Origin: Bacteroidota bacterium
GTDB lineage: Bacteria; Bacteroidota; Bacteroidia; Bacteroidales; JAGNHN01
Assembly: GCA_022710185.1 (NCBI GenBank)
Contig: JAKLHK010000010.1
Span: 34,566 to 98,565, forward strand
Direction: 5' to 3'
Length of the DNA: 64,000 nt
A program made the translations under genes and the position numbers. Below the pieces are notes generated by a model that saw nothing but the letters and a program-made list of their open reading frames with translations, was not told the DNA's origin and made no database searches. Below are positions 38,447-47,335 of the stretch, one piece after another; positions within the stretch are counted from its first letter, which is position 1, and each line of letters starts with the position of its first letter.

Positions 38447-39838
38447 TTATTCCTTCCTTGAGTTCATCTTTATTTCGTTCAGGAGCAGCTCCTCCACCCT
38501 CAGCCCGGGACGGAAGTCCAGGTAGCTTCCCCCTCCTATCCCGGCCATCAGGGCCATGCGATCCACGGCGGCCCCTTCCTGACCAAACCCGATTACGGAT
38601 AGGATGATGCCGCTGCCCCGCTTTTCCTGCATGAGCCTCTCCAGCTGCCGGTCGGAATAGCCTGGGGAGTTGAACTCCCCATCGGTGGCCAGGATGACCT
38701 GATTGTTCCCCCCGGGAATGAACTGCTGAAGAGCAATCTCATAGGCTGCGTTTAGTCCGGCGATACCATAGGTAGATCCCTGGCCCTTCAGTCTGCCAAT
38801 AACCCGCTGAAGGCTGTCCCTTTCCAGGCCCGAGAGTCCCTGCAGTACCACCTCGGCCCTGGTGCTGTAGGTGACCAGGGAAATCCGGTCAATATCGCGC
38901 ATATATGCTGACAAGCGCTGCATAGCTGCGATCAAACGGTCCATCTTCCCGTGTGCCCTCATGGAAGAGGAGACATCGACGAGGAAGACGATGTTGTTTT
39001 CGGAAAAAAGCCCGGGGTTTAGTTTACCGGCCGTGTCGAAATCGGGAAGGAGGATGACGGGAGGGTCTGAAAATACAATGAGGAGCTCAGCTTCCTCCCC
39101 GGGGGGTAGCTCCCCTTCGGGCAGCGGGACGACGTCTATCCCTTCGGCAGGGACGTCGCCGGCCAGCGGGTGGGCCTGATCCGATGGACGCAGCTGAAAG
39201 CTGAGCCCGGTTTGGCGGAGATTAAGATAGAAACCTGTCCTCAGGGTGTCGTAACCCTCTGCAGCTACCGTTACGGAATAGAGCCCGGGATAAAGTGCCT
39301 GCCGGACGCTTCCGTTGCGGTTGGCCCGTAGGTGCAGGATCTGCCGGTCGTTGTGTACCAGGGTCAGTTTGGCGCCGGCTACCCCCGCTCCGCTGAGGCT
39401 GTCGGTAACGAGGAGTTCCCGTTCCGGGTGGCGGATTCCACCGGCTACCTGGGGATCAGGGCAGGCGTCGTAGTTCATGACATTGCCGCTGAAACTCAGC
39501 CGGATAGGCTTATCTCCCTCACTGACAAGCAATTGAAATGATGCACGAAAAGGCCCGGGCTGGGTTGGCAGGTAGACCGCCTTCAGGGTATCTGACTCAC
39601 CGGGTTGAATGAAACGGCGCGGAAATGCCACGCGGACATCGGAAGGGGCCTCTGCCCGAAGCAGGGCGAGCTTCCGGTCCCCGCGGTTTTCGAACACGAA
39701 CACTGCTGCATCCTTAGCCCAGTTGTCTATGGGGCCTATCTCCACATGGCGTTGCCTGAAGTGGAGGGACTGGGCCTGGATAGCGACAGGCAATGAAAAC
39801 ATCAGGGCATAGCGGAGGATGTGAGGTATTCGGGCCAT
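38447..39838 (-). CDS. Exported von Willebrand factor A domain protein
   Basis: A 463-residue exported protein: signal peptide (ending 'AIQAQ'), an N-terminal Ig-like region resembling DUF1573-type sandwich domains ('LRAEAPSDVRVAFPRRFIQP'), a carboxypeptidase-like/SpaA-type domain ('SLSGAGVAGAKLTLVHNDRQ'), then a VWA domain from about residue 285. The MIDAS motif is intact: 'FLVDVSSSMRAHGKM' (DxSxS), Thr in 'GQGSTYGIAGLNAAY' and Asp in 'VILATDGEFN'. Metal-dependent protein binding on the cell envelope is likely. It lies 57 bp downstream of the phosphate operon on the same strand and might be read from it, but the content does not suggest a shared function. Confidence 0.82.
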   Translation of the reverse strand: MARIPHILRYALMFSLPVAIQAQSLHFRQRHVEIGPIDNWAKDAAVFVFENRGDRKLALLRAEAPSDVRVAFPRRFIQPGESDTLKAVYLPTQPGPFRASFQLLVSEGDKPIRLSFSGNVMNYDACPDPQVAGGIRHPERELLVTDSLSGAGVAGAKLTLVHNDRQILHLRANRNGSVRQALYPGLYSVTVAAEGYDTLRTGFYLNLRQTGLSFQLRPSDQAHPLAGDVPAEGIDVVPLPEGELPPGEEAELLIVFSDPPVILLPDFDTAGKLNPGLFSENNIVFLVDVSSSMRAHGKMDRLIAAMQRLSAYMRDIDRISLVTYSTRAEVVLQGLSGLERDSLQRVIGRLKGQGSTYGIAGLNAAYEIALQQFIPGGNNQVILATDGEFNSPGYSDRQLERLMQEKRGSGIILSVIGFGQEGAAVDRMALMAGIGGGSYLDFRPGLRVEELLLNEIKMNSRKE

Positions 39839-39895
39839 AGGCCAGGGATTAACGCCCACAACGAGAATATGTTATTCCCGAAGGCCTCAGGTTGG

Positions 39896-41362
39896 TCAGA
39901 ATTGCTCCAACTCACGTATCCCCTTTCGATTGAACGCTATCCGGTAGCGCTTGTAATCGTGCTGGGCCTCGTTCCGAAACTCGAGGACAAGGTTGAGATA
40001 GTATATCTTCTCCCCCTTAACGATGCGAACGCCCCCCTTCTCATCCCTGGAAAAGAGCGGGAAGACCGGATCGTCCATGTTCAGCAGGAAAGGGGAAATA
40101 TTGAATCGTATGATGTCGTTCATCCCTTCCACAGGGTGCTGACTGATGGCGTCCAGTGCCTCACGGCGCAGCCTGACCAGGCGTCGGTAAAGGATGACCT
40201 TCTCGCTGTTGCTGCGGTTATCGGCCTCCAGAATGGCGGACCGGTTGCGGATCCGCAGGACCTCCGCCGGTACCTTGCTCCCTGAAACGAAATCCACCGC
40301 TTCCTTGCTCCAACCGATATGCTGGTCGCCGAGACTGACCTTTGTCTTGTGGTCGAAGAAGCGGTGGCCCATGCGATGGATAAGAAAATAGCGACTGAGC
40401 TCCTTGATTCTGTCTTTAAGCATATAGCTGACCACCAGCGCCACAAAAAAGGGCATGGTGAGGTTACCATACTTCTGCTGGAAAGAGAAGGCCACCGCCG
40501 TTGCGAAAATCATGGAAAGTCCGGCCGCTATGCTGATATATAACTGTTCCAGCCAAATGCCGTCCTTGCGTTTGTCAATATTGAGGAAAAGCTCGCTTTC
40601 AGCGTACTTCTTCAGCAAGCCCAGGCGAAAAATGAGGTCACGGTTTCGGTTGGGGCTTTCCTTTTCCACCACAGCAAAGCCCCTTTCTACGCGATAGGCT
40701 ATCTCGCTGTTGACCAGCGTCATCAGTTTTTTCTGGACCGCAGGTCCCTGGCGGCCGGATGAGGCTGCTTCGATAAGCCTGTAGGTATGCTGTTCAGCCA
40801 GATTACTAAGGTACTCATCACCAAATAGATAATAGTCCATAAGTCGTCCATTCACCGTAGGTACGTTCAGTACCCTGCGCAGGCTGCGGTAGTGCTGCAG
40901 TATGGACCCAAGATTATGAAGGAACTCCTCCACCAGGTAATCCTGGTCTCCGGGAGCCTCGGTACCCCGGTAATGACGGATCTCCTCTCTGAGCGCACTT
41001 TTGACAATGGACACGAACATCCGGATATGGTACTCATAATCTGCAACATGAGTACGCGTAGGGCGAGAGACCATTCTCTCGAATGATTGTTGAAGTAGCT
41101 GAAAAGGGGGCTTTACCTGGTCCGCAATATCACGCAGGATGTATACCGGTGTGATGAGACGGATGTTGGATTTGATGGTGCGGTAGATGTCCCTCTTGGT
41201 AAATGTTGCCCGGTTTACATCCAGACTATTGGGAACGAATAGCCAGGCGTTAACCGAAAAATCACTCAACTTCAACTTCTTGCGTGCAATGAAGGCGAGT
41301 TTCAGCTCGAGGGAAAACTTGTCGTGGACTTTACAGGTCTCTTCGATCATGGCAGGGAGCAT
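39896..41362 (-). CDS. Uncharacterised 488-aa protein with two TM helices
   Basis: Not recognised. A long soluble N-terminal part (about residues 1-270), two adjacent TM helices ('YISIAAGLSMIFATAVAF' about 274-294, 'LTMPFFVALVVSYML' about 301-315) with a very short loop between them, then a ~170-residue C-terminal cytoplasmic-type domain. The N-terminal part is helical and charged ('HIRMFVSIVKSALREEIRHY'); there is no signal peptide, so both large domains should lie in the cytoplasm. It is the last gene of the minus-strand phosphate-type operon, 49 bp after the SLC13 gene. A regulatory or catalytic partner of the transporter or CYTH enzymes is possible, but nothing in the sequence proves this. 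Start may be at 41350. Confidence 0.7.
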   Translation of the reverse strand: MLPAMIEETCKVHDKFSLELKLAFIARKKLKLSDFSVNAWLFVPNSLDVNRATFTKRDIYRTIKSNIRLITPVYILRDIADQVKPPFQLLQQSFERMVSRPTRTHVADYEYHIRMFVSIVKSALREEIRHYRGTEAPGDQDYLVEEFLHNLGSILQHYRSLRRVLNVPTVNGRLMDYYLFGDEYLSNLAEQHTYRLIEAASSGRQGPAVQKKLMTLVNSEIAYRVERGFAVVEKESPNRNRDLIFRLGLLKKYAESELFLNIDKRKDGIWLEQLYISIAAGLSMIFATAVAFSFQQKYGNLTMPFFVALVVSYMLKDRIKELSRYFLIHRMGHRFFDHKTKVSLGDQHIGWSKEAVDFVSGSKVPAEVLRIRNRSAILEADNRSNSEKVILYRRLVRLRREALDAISQHPVEGMNDIIRFNISPFLLNMDDPVFPLFSRDEKGGVRIVKGEKIYYLNLVLEFRNEAQHDYKRYRIAFNRKGIRELEQF

Positions 41363-41411
41363 TCTGGTCCTGTATCAGCACTAAGATAAGCATGTTAGCA
41401 TGGAGTATCGA

Positions 41412-43037
41412 TCAGAATATCCCGAAGACCCCATCCGGGGTAATGCCGAGGTACCGGAACCAGGTTTCACCTGCCAGGATGATGAGCAGCCATGCTATGA
41501 ACATCAGGGTGAACCCGTAGCGGAAGGTATCCGACAGGTTGTAGTGGTCGGTTTCGTATATCAGGGCGGCCGGCTTACTGTTGAAGGGGAGAACATAAAC
41601 ATGCTCTATCATGAAGGCCACTGGCAGCGCGAGGCTGATCACTTCATAGCCGAAGCGCGTGGCCACCCCAATTGCGATGGGCACGAAGATCATGGCTCGC
41701 ATGGTCTTGGACTGGAATATGAGCGCACTGAAGACCATTACGCCAGTGAGCATGAGGTAGAGCACCCAGAAATGGGTTTCCCTGGTGATGCCCAGGTGAT
41801 CAAAAAAGGCATTGACCCCAATGGAAGGCAGATCGGTAGCGGAAAAACCGGCTCCCAGTGTATAGGCACCGGCGGAGAAGAGCATGAGATGCCAGGGGAT
41901 ATCGACCTCATTCCAGCTGACAATCCCGATGCGGGGAAGCAGGGCCATAATGGCCCCGACAAAGGCTACCGCTGTGGGAGAGATGCCATGAAGGCTGTCG
42001 GTGGACCAGAAAACCAGGATCAGCAGAAATATGATGACGGCCTTGATCTCCGCGGGTTTGATACTGCCCAGCTTTTCAAACTCTTCACGAAGTCTGGACA
42101 TTCCCCCGGCGATGGACGGAAGGCGTTCTCCGGGAGAGAGAGGGAAGAAGACCTTCATGGCCAGGATGTATCCAATGAGCATCATGGTCAGCATCATCGG
42201 GAACATGGCCATCATCCAGTCGGAAAAGAAAATATTCCCTCCTATGGCTCCGGTGATCAGGGCTGCGGCGAGCAGATTGGCTCCGGAGCCGGTCAGGAAC
42301 CCACTGGCTCCGATATTGATATAGAATAGGTTTTGCAGCACTATACTGCGGCCGAAGTTGTTCCGCTGCTCTCCCCCCCTTGCTCCATAGATCGCTGCGA
42401 TGACCATGAAGATGGGCAGCAGTATGGCCGCCTTGGCCGTGGTAGCCGAGATGAAGGCTGAAAGCACGGCGTTGATGATCAGGAAACTGATAAAAATGGT
42501 TCCGGCATTCTTACCAAAACGGAGGATAAACCATAACGCAAAGCGCTTGGCCACGCCGGTGGCTACCAGCATACTGGCGAGTACGAACGACATGATGTTC
42601 AGCCACATCACGGGGTGCCCCAGCTGAGCATAGGCTTCTTTTTCGCCTAAAACCCCGGAGAGGACCAGTCCGGCAATGATAATGAGCGAGGTAAGGTAAT
42701 TTGGGATAGCCTCGGTGATCCATAGGATAATACTGGCGATAAAGATGGCGAGCATCAGTTCATTGCTGCGAATAAAACCCTCCGGACCCAGTTTATCGAA
42801 GGCCTTGCGTGCTTCTTCTGAGACCAGGCCAGAAGGGTCAATATCCTGCAGGAAGGGCAGATGAACAAAGAATCCCAGGACGAGGAAGGAAGCCAGGGCA
42901 AGGATAGGGCCAATGAGCATCAGCGCCTTCTCGAAACCCGATTTTTTGCGTTTCGGGAGCTTCTCGATCCGGTATTGATGCATATCCAACGGATCGAAGT
43001 CCGCGGCCCTCTTCTTATCCAGGCTTCCATTCTCCAT
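41412..43037 (-). CDS. SLC13/DASS-family sodium:anion symporter
   Basis: A 541-residue membrane protein of the divalent anion:Na+ symporter family, with about 12 TM helices. 'SFVLASMLVATGVAKRFALW', 'SAFISATTAKAAILLPIFMV' and 'GASGFLTGSGANLLAAALI' carry SNT/TxxxN-type Na+- and substrate-binding loops; 'SALIFQSKTMRAMIFVPIAI' is the second repeat. It has a charged N-terminal tail (~35 residues). Family substrates include dicarboxylates, sulfate and phosphate. Its place one base after the CYTH gene and with PiT and DUF47 upstream makes phosphate or a related anion an attractive guess, not a demonstrated one. Confidence 0.86.
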   Translation of the reverse strand: MENGSLDKKRAADFDPLDMHQYRIEKLPKRKKSGFEKALMLIGPILALASFLVLGFFVHLPFLQDIDPSGLVSEEARKAFDKLGPEGFIRSNELMLAIFIASIILWITEAIPNYLTSLIIIAGLVLSGVLGEKEAYAQLGHPVMWLNIMSFVLASMLVATGVAKRFALWFILRFGKNAGTIFISFLIINAVLSAFISATTAKAAILLPIFMVIAAIYGARGGEQRNNFGRSIVLQNLFYINIGASGFLTGSGANLLAAALITGAIGGNIFFSDWMMAMFPMMLTMMLIGYILAMKVFFPLSPGERLPSIAGGMSRLREEFEKLGSIKPAEIKAVIIFLLILVFWSTDSLHGISPTAVAFVGAIMALLPRIGIVSWNEVDIPWHLMLFSAGAYTLGAGFSATDLPSIGVNAFFDHLGITRETHFWVLYLMLTGVMVFSALIFQSKTMRAMIFVPIAIGVATRFGYEVISLALPVAFMIEHVYVLPFNSKPAALIYETDHYNLSDTFRYGFTLMFIAWLLIILAGETWFRYLGITPDGVFGIF

Positions 43038-43038
43038 A

Positions 43039-43506
43039 TCACCAGCGCGTATAAGGGTTTTTCATGAGCATGGAATTGTAGTACCGGACATCTCCGGTAA
43101 CCTCTTCTCCCAGCCATTCGGGGCGCTCGAAGGGGGTATCTTCTGATGGGAGCTCCAGCTCGGCCATGGTAAGGCCCTCATTTTCCCCGTAAAACTCATC
43201 CACTTCGAAGGTCAGTCCTCCGACATCGACCAGGTAGCGGGTTTTGTCGATCACCCCGGGCTCGCATATGGACAAGAGTTCGCGGACCTCCTCCACGGGG
43301 ATTTCCTTTTCCCATTCATATCGTTCAGCGCCTGAAGCGCTGCCGATGCCTTTAATGGTAATGAATCCCTTATCGCCTTTGACTCTCACCCTTACGGTGC
43401 GTTCCGGCACCGAGGAGAGGTATCCCTGGGTGATACGGGTCTGCTTGCGGGCCAGGGACTTGAATTCGCCCCTCACCAGGAACTTGCGTTCTATTTCTTT
43501 TCCCAT
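43039..43506 (-). CDS. CYTH-domain (triphosphate tunnel metalloenzyme) protein
   Basis: A 155-residue CYTH protein with the class signature 'EIERKFLV' at residues 4-11, then alternating charged strands lining the tunnel ('RTVRVRVKGDKGFITIKG', 'YEWEKEIPVEE', 'TFEVDEFYGENEGLTMAELE'). The ExExK, RxR, K and DExE-type pairs expected for metal and triphosphate binding are present. Stand-alone bacterial members with this size are usually inorganic triphosphatases. It begins 10 bp after the CYTH-like gene and ends one base before the SLC13 gene, so it is tightly coupled. Activity on tripolyphosphate is inferred from the family. Confidence 0.92.
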   Translation of the reverse strand: MGKEIERKFLVRGEFKSLARKQTRITQGYLSSVPERTVRVRVKGDKGFITIKGIGSASGAERYEWEKEIPVEEVRELLSICEPGVIDKTRYLVDVGGLTFEVDEFYGENEGLTMAELELPSEDTPFERPEWLGEEVTGDVRYYNSMLMKNPYTRW

Positions 43507-43516
43507 GATCTCAGGA

Positions 43517-44161
43517 TTATTCGTTGGCCAGGGGTTTATTTATCATTCCTATCACGCGTTTGATGGCCTGAAGGTAGTTGATGTTCTCCACTCCTTCGAG
43601 CCTGAGGTCGCTGATGGTTTTCAGGATATCTTCCACTTCCGTGGATTCTGAGTTCACGGTAACGATGCGGGCCCCATTCACCAGGACCACCCCATATTCA
43701 CAGATGGTATCGTTAACCATATACCCATACCTCTCCTTGTGCACGCGTATGGCCTGCAAATCGGAATGGGCGTTTACCATGGCCATGAACTCCTCGTATG
43801 TATATACGTCCTGGCTGAAAGCCGGCGGCTCCACCTGGAAGGCGGGGAAGACCTCATCGCGCAGCACGACCACGGGGATGGGGAACTCCCCTTTCATCAG
43901 GGGATTCCACTGTTCCAGCCCGTTCACGGTCTGAACATAGGTTTTTATGTCCATCTTCCCGTCACGAATCTTGGTATTGTTGATATCGTTGGTCCTTGAG
44001 AGGATATAGATTTCGTCGGAACGCCTGAGCCACACTTTTTCAGGGACAGGCACCGAAAGCCGCCCCATGCGTTTCCAGGCCTCTTCAAACTGTTGGCCGA
44101 AGGAGCGGAACTCAAACCTTGGCTTGGAGATTTCGCCAATGGCGATCTTTTCTTTTAGCAT
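43517..44161 (-). CDS. Diverged CYTH-like protein
   Basis: A 214-residue soluble protein. It resembles the CYTH fold but is diverged: 'RFEFRSFGQQFEEAW' replaces the ExExK strand, 'DEIYILSRTNDINNTKIRDG' and 'MDIKTYVQTVNGLEQW' look like the tunnel strands carrying Arg/Lys, and 'YGVVLVNGARIVTVNSESTE' plus 'INYLQAIKRVIG' resemble the C-terminal half. This is my reading from pattern and should be tested. The start is MLKEKIAI at 44161; the in-frame extension to 44254 is low-complexity and overlaps an intercistronic palindrome. It lies next to a true CYTH gene, so two related tunnel-fold proteins may work together. Confidence 0.6.
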   Translation of the reverse strand: MLKEKIAIGEISKPRFEFRSFGQQFEEAWKRMGRLSVPVPEKVWLRRSDEIYILSRTNDINNTKIRDGKMDIKTYVQTVNGLEQWNPLMKGEFPIPVVVLRDEVFPAFQVEPPAFSQDVYTYEEFMAMVNAHSDLQAIRVHKERYGYMVNDTICEYGVVLVNGARIVTVNSESTEVEDILKTISDLRLEGVENINYLQAIKRVIGMINKPLANE

Positions 44162-44232
44162 TGATGAATGGTTTATAGGGATGAAGGAATGGTGACCCTG
44201 CCCACGGGGGCAGGAAAGGGCCCCTGGCTTCC

Positions 44233-44263
44233 CCCGGGTCCTGGACATGGTCACGGACCCGGG
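44233..44263. promoter_or_regulatory. Intercistronic inverted repeat
   Basis: CCCGGGTCC (44233-44241) and GGACCCGGG (44255-44263) form a 9-bp stem with a 13-nt loop. A second hairpin (CCTGCCC / GGGCAGG, 44197-44214) lies beside it. Neither has a U-run. Placed in the 124-bp gap between the lamin-tail and CYTH-like genes, they may be a processing, stability or attenuation site that separates expression of the two halves of the operon. Confidence 0.6.
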
Positions 44264-44285
44264 AGAAGTGGTTAGGGCTGTTCAA

Positions 44286-45938
44286 TTACTTCTTTTTCAG
44301 CGTCGTTGCGTCGTTATTGGAAGCGCCTTTGGTGATCTGGGTGAAGATGACCAGATTAGCCGATCCGTCCGGTTTGCGGCCAAAAGACTGGGTGACATCA
44401 AGCGCGGGGAAGGTGACATCGTCGATCACGCTACCCGAGGCATTCTCCAGCCAAACCTGTTCCCCGCCGCTGGACAGGCCGAAGCCTGCAGCGCTGGTAT
44501 CGTCGACCACGATCACGTAGAATCCGCCCGGACTGAGGATGGTTCCTGCAGGAAACTCCATCTTGGGCTTGCTGCCCGACTGTCCGCCCGAGTCGTAGAT
44601 TTTGAAACCGCTCAGGTCGGCCTGAACACTGGAGGCATTGAATACCTCCACCCAGTCGAACTCGGGATCTGCGCCTCTGGAGAAGATCTCATTGATTTTC
44701 ACATTGGGTGAAGCGGCTGCATTGGAGTTTGCACCCCCCTTGGTAAGCTGATATAGTATCGCGAATGCGCCGGTACCGTCAGGGTAGCGGCCGTAGGAGG
44801 TATAGGCATCCAGCGCCGGGAAGGTTACGTCATCGATGACCGTTCCTGCGGCATCTTCCAGCCAGATCTGTTCTCCACCGCTCGACAGGCCGAAACCTGC
44901 GGAGCTGGTATCATCGACGGTAATCACCAGGAAAGCCCCAGCGGCCAGGGAGGTTCCGGCGGGGACCTCCATCTTGGGCTTGCTCCCGGCCTGTCCGCCC
45001 GAATCGTAGATCTTATATCCGCCAATGTTCACCGTGGAGGTACCTGCATTATAGATCTCCACCCAGTCGGGCTCTGCATCTACCCCGCGGGAGTAGACCT
45101 CGTTGATCTTGATGGAGGGAGCCGGAGGGTTGTTGTCGTTGGGCGCTCCCTTGGTGATGTTGTCCAGGATGGCCCAGGCGCCGCTTCCATCGGGGATGCG
45201 GCCGTAGGATTGGGTTTCTGCGAAGGCCGGGAATATGACATTGTCAACGACATTGCCTGCGGCATTTTCGAACCATATCTCCTCACCCCCGCTCGACATC
45301 CCGAAACCGCTGGGGTCGGCATCATCGGTTACGATCACGAAGAACCCGAAGGCAGGGACCACCGTACCTGCAGGGAAAGTTTTCTTGGGTTTGGCACCGC
45401 TTTGGCCACCGGAATCATAAACGGAGTACCCGCTGATGTCCACCGGGTTGGCCGAGTTGTTATAGATCTCGATCCAGTCTGGGTTGTCCGGGGTGCCACG
45501 GGAATACAGCTCATTCATTACGATGCTTGGCGCGCCTACGGTATAGGCGGACACGGTCTCGGGTGCCCCACCCGGAGCATAGGCCAGCTGACCGGATTCG
45601 TTCTCGGCTTCTACATAGTAGGAAACCAGGGTGCCCCCTGCCTGGCCAGGGATCTGGCCAGCGTATTTTTCATTGGCCATGGCCATGGCCACACTTTGCC
45701 AGGCTCCGGTTTCCACGCGATATTTCAGGGTTACCCTTGCCACTCCGTTCATATCAGTGACTTTAACGCTAACGGTCACGTCCTCATTCTCACCAGGGGC
45801 CTGGGGAGTAATGGTAAGATCGGTGACCACCGGAGGGCCCTGGAAAATCTCGTCCTTTACACAGGACGTCACCCCTGCTATGACCAGCAGGAGGATGGCA
45901 AAGTAATGTCTGGTTTTCATATTGTGTATCATTTTCAT
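44286..45938 (-). CDS. Lipoprotein with three lamin-tail domains
   Basis: A 550-residue lipoprotein: 'ILLLVIAGVTSC' lipobox, then an Ig/FN3-like domain ('TITPQAPGENEDVTVSVKV') and three tandem lamin-tail domains of ~130 residues. These begin 'VMNELYSRGTPDNPDWIEIY', 'KINEVYSRGVDAEPDWVEIY' and 'KINEIFSRGADPEFDWVEVF', and each contains 'DSGGQ.G.KPK', 'SSGGE.IW' and 'YGR.PDG'. The three copies are very alike, which points to recent duplication. Lamin-tail domains in bacteria accompany secreted nucleases and phosphatases; here no enzyme is attached. It lies 9 bp after the porin and could be a surface partner of it. A Met at 45920 is an alternative start. Confidence 0.85.
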   Translation of the reverse strand: MKMIHNMKTRHYFAILLLVIAGVTSCVKDEIFQGPPVVTDLTITPQAPGENEDVTVSVKVTDMNGVARVTLKYRVETGAWQSVAMAMANEKYAGQIPGQAGGTLVSYYVEAENESGQLAYAPGGAPETVSAYTVGAPSIVMNELYSRGTPDNPDWIEIYNNSANPVDISGYSVYDSGGQSGAKPKKTFPAGTVVPAFGFFVIVTDDADPSGFGMSSGGEEIWFENAAGNVVDNVIFPAFAETQSYGRIPDGSGAWAILDNITKGAPNDNNPPAPSIKINEVYSRGVDAEPDWVEIYNAGTSTVNIGGYKIYDSGGQAGSKPKMEVPAGTSLAAGAFLVITVDDTSSAGFGLSSGGEQIWLEDAAGTVIDDVTFPALDAYTSYGRYPDGTGAFAILYQLTKGGANSNAAASPNVKINEIFSRGADPEFDWVEVFNASSVQADLSGFKIYDSGGQSGSKPKMEFPAGTILSPGGFYVIVVDDTSAAGFGLSSGGEQVWLENASGSVIDDVTFPALDVTQSFGRKPDGSANLVIFTQITKGASNNDATTLKKK

Positions 45939-45947
45939 TGTTTATGA

Positions 45948-47324
45948 TCAGAAGTCCACTTCAAAGCGCAGGCTGATAAAACTGAAGTCTTCCCCGGCTT
46001 CGCCTTCTGCATCGACCACCAATTCCGGGTTGCGGGTCAGGTTGCCCTCGGCATCGTAGCCCACGAACAGTTTACCCTTGCCGTTGGCATAGCGGTCGTG
46101 GTTCAGGTAGGCATAGTTGAGCATGATCTTTACGTTGTTGTTCACATGATAGTTGATCCCGAGTGTATAGCCTTCGCCAGCCCCGCCCATGATGTCGTCC
46201 ATACTGCTGTTGAGGCTGAGATAGTCATAGCGGAATGCGAGTTCCACATCCCCCCATTTCTTGCCGCGGGTTGGCTGGGTGAACTCAGCATCACCGGTAT
46301 TATACTGATACTGACCCCCGAACAGCATGATGCTTCCAAAAGCGTACCCGCCCCCGAAGTTGAGCGTGGAGAGATCTTTTTTGCGGTAGACATCACTGGT
46401 GATGTATTCCGACTGGAAGCGCATGCCTTTGTGATAGGCGGCAAACTCCAGGCCGGTCAGCACGACATGGTCCACATCGGGAATAAGGTCGGTGTCCATA
46501 TATTTTTTACGGTTGATGGAGGTCAGTGAGCGGGTGCTGTACCTTTCTGAACCCCTCACTTCAGCATCGGATTTGGGTGTCCTGTAGGAAATGGCGCCGC
46601 CGAAATGGAGACCGCGGTCATATTTGCTGGCGAAGGGCATCAGGACCAGCTTACCATTGAAAGAGTAGCCCTCATCCACGCCAAAGTCCTTGTTGTTGTC
46701 TTCCGAGAACAACCTTTCCTCAGGGTCCCCGACCGTCTGGAAGGATACGCCACCCATGCCGAATATCCAGTCTCTGTGATACATGAATGCCGTACCGATG
46801 TGACGCGAAGGAGCGAAGGTATACACCGCGTTCGGCCTTTCCATGAACGTAAGGTAGCGTGAAGTAGTGGTGGATTCCATGGAGAAACCTTCCTTAAAGT
46901 TCCCTACGCGCAGATTGAGGCAAGGGGTGGCGCTGTATTCCAGGTAGGCATCCTTCAGCTCCAACTCACTGTTGGATATGTCCATATCGAACTCCCCGTA
47001 CCATTTTTCAGCAAACTCACTCTTTACGGCAAAGCGGGCCCGGCGGATAGAAGTACCGTTGCCGATGTTGTTGTAGGTGTCGCCAAAGAACATGGCGCCA
47101 TCCACCTGGACGCGGACATCATACCACACCTTGTACTTCTGGTCCCGGCTCTCCAGCACCAGCATACCATTCCGCTCCTCAGGATACACTGCCTTGCGGT
47201 TCACCTTTACGCCATACTGGTTGTAACGGGCCGTGGTATCTTCCACCTGGGCAAAGCCGAGGGTTCCGATGAACAGGGATCCAAGGACCAGCAGCGCGAT
47301 CTTCGTTCGGTAAATTGTTCTCAT
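45948..47324 (-). CDS. Porin_O_P family (phosphate-selective-type) porin
   Basis: A 458-residue outer-membrane barrel with signal peptide (ending 'GTLGFAQ'). Motifs typical of the Porin_O_P family: 'GNGTSIRRARFAVKSEFAEK' and 'YGEFDMDISNSELELKDAYL' (aligned first strands), 'RVGNFKEGFSMESTTTSRYL' and 'FMERPNAVYTF', and a C-terminal 'FSFISLRFEVDF' ending in Phe. OprP/OprO members conduct phosphate or polyphosphate through arginine-lined constrictions, but many homologues are not selective. Its place 11 bp after the PiT permease gene strongly suggests an outer-membrane route for the same substrate. Confidence 0.9.
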   Translation of the reverse strand: MRTIYRTKIALLVLGSLFIGTLGFAQVEDTTARYNQYGVKVNRKAVYPEERNGMLVLESRDQKYKVWYDVRVQVDGAMFFGDTYNNIGNGTSIRRARFAVKSEFAEKWYGEFDMDISNSELELKDAYLEYSATPCLNLRVGNFKEGFSMESTTTSRYLTFMERPNAVYTFAPSRHIGTAFMYHRDWIFGMGGVSFQTVGDPEERLFSEDNNKDFGVDEGYSFNGKLVLMPFASKYDRGLHFGGAISYRTPKSDAEVRGSERYSTRSLTSINRKKYMDTDLIPDVDHVVLTGLEFAAYHKGMRFQSEYITSDVYRKKDLSTLNFGGGYAFGSIMLFGGQYQYNTGDAEFTQPTRGKKWGDVELAFRYDYLSLNSSMDDIMGGAGEGYTLGINYHVNNNVKIMLNYAYLNHDRYANGKGKLFVGYDAEGNLTRNPELVVDAEGEAGEDFSFISLRFEVDF

Positions 47325-47335
47325 TTCATTTGGGT

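Noticed and set aside
38439..38457. GGAAGGA-TTTAT-TCCTTCC hairpin between the OmpA lipoprotein and VWA genes
   Set aside because: A short stem overlapping the VWA stop codon with no U-run; may be chance.
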